Position numbers and translations under genes: made by a program. From assembly GCF_004803405.1 (NCBI RefSeq), contig NZ_SSXI01000229.1:16044-80043 (forward strand): a stretch of 64,000 nt of DNA. Direction: 5' to 3'. The notes below the pieces were generated by a model. It was not told where the DNA came from. It ran no database searches and was given only the letters and a program-made list of their open reading frames with translations. The DNA comes from Nocardioides sp. GTDB lineage: Bacteria; Actinomycetota; Actinomycetes; Propionibacteriales; Nocardioidaceae. Position 1 is the first letter of the stretch. Each line of letters begins with the position of its first letter. Positions 60,425 through 64,000 of the stretch are shown here, piece after piece.

Positions 60425-61944
60425 ACTGGCGCATCGACGCGCCAGTCGACGACTTCGAGCCCGATACGCCGCCGGGACCGGTCACGAGCCTGCGCCAGGT
60501 ACTGGCGACGTTGCGGCGCTGCTGGCGGACCTGGATCGCGCTGGCCTCTGCGGGACTGCTCCTCGGCATCGCTTGGGCCACGACGGTGCCGGCGCTCGAG
60601 CGGGCTTCGGTCACGCTCCTGCTCGCCCACCCGACCGGCGTGGACCCGCTCTCCGCGATGGCCACCGACCTGAGCATGCTGCGGACCCGCACGATAGCCG
60701 AGCAGGTGACCTCGGAGCTGCATCTGTCGATGACGCCTTCCCAGTTCCAGGACGCGATCACGGCGACACCGGTCACCTCGACGGTGCTCGAGCTGACGGT
60801 GCAGTCGAGCGTCGACGGGCTCGCCCTGAAGATCGTGAAGGTGCTCTCCGCGCGCTACCTGTCCTTCCGCGGGGACCAGCTCAGCTCGCAGGCGGAGGCC
60901 CTCCAACAGGGCTACCAGGAGCGGATCGACGCCCTCGAGCAGCAGGTGCACAGCCTCAGCCAGCAGTACACCCGGCTCAGCCTCGGCACCCCGGACGAGC
61001 GAGCCCAGGCCGGTGACGTCCTCGCGCTGCGCTCACAGGTGACGTCCCAGATCACGACGCTTCAACAGGGCATCGAGGAGTCGCAGATCGGCACCACGTC
61101 GGTGATCCGCGCCAGCCATGTCCTCGACCCGGCGCGGGCCCTCTCCGCCGGGACCCGCAAGAGGCTCGCTCTGGCCGGTGCCAGTGGCCTCATCGGCGGG
61201 TTGGGGACCGGCATCGCCGTCGTCCTCGTGCCTACGCTGCTGTCCACCCGGCTGCGCCGCCGCGCGGACATCGCGGAGGCGCTGGAGACCGTGGTGGTGT
61301 GCACCGTCCCGCGGGTGCGCGGTCAGCGGCCGGTCGACCGGGGCCGGACCGTGCTGGCAGCGGGGATCCAGTCAGTCTGCCGTGACCTCGACGACAGCGG
61401 TCGGGTCGACCTCGCGGTGGCGACGGTCGACGAGGCTCGCTGGGCCCCCGACGTCGTGGCGGAGGCCGCGGCCGGGCTGGCGGCCCCGGGTCGCTCGGTC
61501 CTGGTGGTGGACCTGAGCGCCGAGGGAGGCATGTCGGCCGCCGTCGACCGGGTTCGGGCCCGCGGCGCCGCGTCTGTCCCACTGGTGTTCCGGCCGGAGG
61601 GACCCTTTCCGGAGCTCACCCGGGGGCCGCTCCGCGGCCGGGCCGGCGCCGACCTGGACGAGATCACCGAGACGGCCTGGCTGGAGGCCGCCGTCGTTCT
61701 CACACTCGCGCCGCTGGAGCTTGACGCGGGGATCGACGAGCTCGCCAGCTGGTCGACCGACATCGTCATGCTCGTCACTGCCGGCAGGACCGGGGCCGAG
61801 CGCCTGGGCAGCCTGGGGGACCTCGTCCGGACCGCGGCGCTCGAGCTCCGCGGGGCGCTCCTGGTTGGCACCGACCGAACCGACGAGAGTCTCGGACGGA
61901 GGGCCGAACCGGCCGAGCCCGAGGCGGTGCGGGCGACGTCATGA
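60421..61944 (+). CDS. second Wzz-like protein with degenerate kinase-like domain
   Basis: The 507-aa co-polymerase has a Pro/Asp N-terminus (MNWRIDAPVDDFEPDTPPG), TM1 (about 37-55), a periplasmic-type coiled coil (about 155-230, LEQQVHSLSQQYTRLS) and TM2 (about 247-270), then a cytoplasmic domain (LAVATVDEARWAPDVVAEAA, then VLVVDLSAEGG) whose Walker A position again lacks GKS/T. It differs widely from the first copy, so the two may form a hetero-oligomer. The ATG overlaps the previous stop (ATGA) and the stop overlaps the polymerase gene (ATGA). A role in polymer length or export regulation is inferred. Confidence 0.82.
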   Translation: MNWRIDAPVDDFEPDTPPGPVTSLRQVLATLRRCWRTWIALASAGLLLGIAWATTVPALERASVTLLLAHPTGVDPLSAMATDLSMLRTRTIAEQVTSELHLSMTPSQFQDAITATPVTSTVLELTVQSSVDGLALKIVKVLSARYLSFRGDQLSSQAEALQQGYQERIDALEQQVHSLSQQYTRLSLGTPDERAQAGDVLALRSQVTSQITTLQQGIEESQIGTTSVIRASHVLDPARALSAGTRKRLALAGASGLIGGLGTGIAVVLVPTLLSTRLRRRADIAEALETVVVCTVPRVRGQRPVDRGRTVLAAGIQSVCRDLDDSGRVDLAVATVDEARWAPDVVAEAAAGLAAPGRSVLVVDLSAEGGMSAAVDRVRARGAASVPLVFRPEGPFPELTRGPLRGRAGADLDEITETAWLEAAVVLTLAPLELDAGIDELASWSTDIVMLVTAGRTGAERLGSLGDLVRTAALELRGALLVGTDRTDESLGRRAEPAEPEAVRATS

Positions 61945-63158
61945 CCGTTTCCGCCCTTCCGCGCCGGACCACCGAGGCGGCGCCGGTCCCGGGGCTCCTC
62001 CGGCTGACCTGGGCAGCCCTCTTCCTCAACGTCCTGGCGTTCGCGGGATCGGTGATCCTGGTGCCGATCCCGGAGTCGCTGGGCCAGTTGGTGACCCAGG
62101 GCGCGCTGCTCCTCGCCGCGCTGCTGGCGCTGATCCTCAACCGGCGCGCCACCCTTCGGCCGGACGTCTTCCTCGTGCTGCTGACCGTCCTGGCGGTGGT
62201 CACCCTGATGACCAGCCTCCACAACGAGTTCCTGCTGAGCTCGACGTTCCGCGCCTGCCGGCTGCTCCTCTTCCTCGGGGTGGTGTGGCTGCTGACCCCG
62301 TGGCTGGGCAGCCGTCAGATGGAGCTGCTCCGCTGCCACCGGCAGTGCCATTTCGTCGTGCTCGGCCTGGTTCTGCTCGGCGCACTGGTGGCGCCGGGCC
62401 TCGCCTTCTCCTTCCAGGGCCGCCTCTCCGGCGTGCTGTGGCCGATCCCGCCGACCCAGGTCGCCCACTACGCGGCGATCCTGCTCGGCACGTCGACGGT
62501 CCTGTGGATGTGCCGGGTCATCGGCGGCCGCGACGCGATGGTCGCCATCGGGCTCAGCAGCATCACACTCGTCGCGACCCACACCCGCACCGCCCTGCTC
62601 GCCGCCGTCATCGGGCTGGTCTTCGCCGGGGCGAGCCTCTTCTTCCGGCACGTGCGGGTGCGGCGGACGAGTGCGGTGGTCGCAGCGTTCGCGGTGCTGG
62701 CCGCCACCGTCTTCGCCACCGAGCTGACGGCCTGGGTGCTGCGGGGGCAGACAGCGGAGGACGCCGGCCGGCTGACCGGTCGCACCGACGTGTGGGCGCA
62801 GGTGATGGCCCTCGACCGGCCCCTACGGGAGCGGCTCTTCGGCCGGGGCATGTCGGACCAGTCGTTCAACGGGCTGGCGATCGACAGCAACTGGGTCGCC
62901 ACCTACCTCGACCAGGGCTGGTTCGGCGTCTCCGTGATCGCCGTCGCGCTGATCACGATCCTGCTGCGCGCGATCACCTATCCGCCACGCCCGCAGCGCG
63001 CGGTCGCACTGTTCCTGATCGTCTACTGCATGGTCGCCTCCATCACCGAGACCGGTCTGAGCACCGCCTCGCCCTACCTCCTCGACCTCGTCGTGGCGGC
63101 GGCCCTGGTCGCCCCGTCGCGCCGAGTGCGACCCTCCGACCCGCGAGGAGTGACATGA
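61941..63158 (+). CDS. O-antigen ligase/Wzy polymerase-like membrane protein
   Basis: The 405-aa polytopic protein has roughly eleven transmembrane segments, from LTWAALFLNVLAFAGSVILV to YLLDLVVAAALVAP. A large extracytoplasmic loop near residues 260-320 (QTAEDAGRLTGRTDVWAQVM, then GMSDQSFNGLAIDSNWVA) carries the R-x-W-type core of the Wzy_C/O-antigen ligase family. Such proteins polymerise lipid-linked repeat units at the outer face of the membrane. It overlaps its neighbours by 4 bp on both sides. The Wzx flippase needed by this route is not in the window and may lie downstream. Confidence 0.83.
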   Translation: MTVSALPRRTTEAAPVPGLLRLTWAALFLNVLAFAGSVILVPIPESLGQLVTQGALLLAALLALILNRRATLRPDVFLVLLTVLAVVTLMTSLHNEFLLSSTFRACRLLLFLGVVWLLTPWLGSRQMELLRCHRQCHFVVLGLVLLGALVAPGLAFSFQGRLSGVLWPIPPTQVAHYAAILLGTSTVLWMCRVIGGRDAMVAIGLSSITLVATHTRTALLAAVIGLVFAGASLFFRHVRVRRTSAVVAAFAVLAATVFATELTAWVLRGQTAEDAGRLTGRTDVWAQVMALDRPLRERLFGRGMSDQSFNGLAIDSNWVATYLDQGWFGVSVIAVALITILLRAITYPPRPQRAVALFLIVYCMVASITETGLSTASPYLLDLVVAAALVAPSRRVRPSDPRGVT

Positions 63159-64000
63159 GGATCCTGATCGCGCACAGCCGCTACCGGGCCACCGAGCCGT
63201 CCGGTGAGAACCTCGTCGCCGACCAGGAGCGCGCGCTGCTGGCCGGCGCTGGCCACCAGGTCGAGCTCTACCAGCGGTCGAGCGACGACGTCGCGGAATG
63301 GTCTGTCGGCCGCAAGGCGAGACTCGGTCTGACGAGCATCCGGAACCCAGCCGTGCATCGCGAGCTCGGCCGGGTCCTCGACCGGTTCCGCCCCGACGTC
63401 GTCCACGTCCACAACACCTTCCCGATGCTCAGCCCGTCGGTGCTGCACGCCTGCGCCGCGGGGGGCGTTCCTGTCGTCGCGACGATCCACAACTACAACC
63501 TCCTCTGCCCCTCGGCGTTCTTCCGGGACGGCCGGGTCTGCCACGACTGCATCGGCGGAGCGGTCGTCCCCGCACTCGCGCACGGCTGCTACCGCGACTC
63601 CCGGCTCGCGACGCTCCCGGTCGCCGTCGGCACGCTGGTCAACCGTCCGAGCTGGCGCGACCTGGTGTCGGCGTATGTCTTCATCTCGTCCGCCCAGCGC
63701 GATCTGATGGGGTCGCTGGGGCTGCCGGCGGACCGCACCTTCGTGAAGCACAACTTCGTGATCCCGGCCGATCCCGCTGCGGCAGGACCGCGGCGCGGCG
63801 TCGTCTTCTCCGGACGTCTCACGCCTACGAAGGGCGTCGAGCTCCTGATGCAGGCATGGGACCTGCTTCTCGCACGCGGCGTCCGGGACCCCCGGCTGCT
63901 GGTCGTCGGAAGTGGCCCGCTCGAGGAGCGGGTACGCGCCTGGGCGGCGACGCGGCCGTCCGTCGTGCTGACCGGCCGGCTGGCGCCGGCAGCGGCCCGG
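63155..64000 (+). CDS. glycosyltransferase family 4, 3' end outside window
   Basis: 282 codons from ATG at 63155 to the window edge with no stop. The start MRILIAHSRYRATEPSGENL and HVHNTFPMLSPSVLHAC are GT4 N-domain features (acceptor side). GVVFSGRLTPTKGVELLMQAW then LVVGSGPLEERVRAW begin the donor domain, and the rest is missing. A CxxC element (GRVCHDCIGG, as in many capsular GT4 enzymes) is present. It overlaps the polymerase gene (ATGA), so it belongs to the same operon. The donor and linkage are unknown. Confidence 0.87.
   Translation, partial: MRILIAHSRYRATEPSGENLVADQERALLAGAGHQVELYQRSSDDVAEWSVGRKARLGLTSIRNPAVHRELGRVLDRFRPDVVHVHNTFPMLSPSVLHACAAGGVPVVATIHNYNLLCPSAFFRDGRVCHDCIGGAVVPALAHGCYRDSRLATLPVAVGTLVNRPSWRDLVSAYVFISSAQRDLMGSLGLPADRTFVKHNFVIPADPAAAGPRRGVVFSGRLTPTKGVELLMQAWDLLLARGVRDPRLLVVGSGPLEERVRAWAATRPSVVLTGRLAPAAAR

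Overview
The window is very GC-rich, tightly packed chromosomal DNA from an actinobacterium. The best guess is a member of the Nocardioidaceae such as Nocardioides. That is an inference from three things: gene order matching the mycobacterial Rv1822-Rv1832 block, many leaderless genes behind TANNNT boxes, and actinobacterial families such as an F420-type LLM oxidoreductase, GarA/FHA, DUF881 and an ECF41 sigma factor. No tRNA, rRNA, CRISPR array, transposase, prophage or plasmid gene was seen. No gap between genes exceeds about 200 bp.

Layout. 1-5.8 kb: two small unknown genes (one cut by the window edge), a DUF3352-like membrane-anchored protein, a fused metallopeptidase-like/DUF2786 protein, a CDP-glycerol-transferase-like enzyme and a hexapeptide acyltransferase. 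5.8-9.4 kb: a FadD19-like acyl-CoA synthetase divergent from an acetoacetyl-CoA synthetase, with a KstR-like operator between them. 9.4-11.8 kb: two tandem CNNM/CBS membrane proteins. 11.8-20.4 kb: the conserved actinobacterial block CDP-alcohol phosphatidyltransferase, DUF881, DUF1290, DUF881, gcvH, garA, ftsR-like MerR, DUF151, MerR, glycine riboswitch, gcvP. 20.4-33.6 kb: serine hydrolase, thioesterase, tldD/tldE, rmuC, fdhD, pepN, an SDR, a lipoprotein cyclophilin, an LLM oxidoreductase and a lipoprotein-like sortase. 33.6-36.9 kb: SDR divergent from cydAB, with a perfect Rex operator between them. 36.9-49.8 kb: a mosaic of single-gene units, namely an AAA ATPase, two ArsR/SRPBCC modules (one split, one fused), an MFS pump, three GNATs, a GyrI-like protein, a homocysteine methyltransferase pair, a WrbA-like flavodoxin and an ECF41 sigma factor.

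50.0-64.0 kb is one long plus-strand operon for an extracellular polysaccharide. Most of its genes overlap by 4 bp. It encodes an AlgD-like GDP-mannose 6-dehydrogenase, a GT4, an AsnB-type amidotransferase, a two-domain oxidoreductase, a heparinase II/III-like protein, a 20-aa peptide, two Wzz-like proteins whose cytoplasmic kinase-like domains have lost the Walker A loop, a Wzy/O-antigen-ligase-like protein and a second GT4 cut by the window end. I infer an alginate-like, possibly amidated, uronate exopolysaccharide made by a Wzy-type route. This is the best candidate here for an undescribed system.

Control signals visible in the sequence: a KstR-like box, a MerR-like palindrome, a glycine riboswitch, a Rex operator, a 24-bp perfect palindrome at the fused ArsR gene, an 8+8 palindrome at the AAA ATPase, and two divergent ECF41-type promoters with identical 16-nt spacers. 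Sixteen genes appear leaderless, and this decided several start codons.
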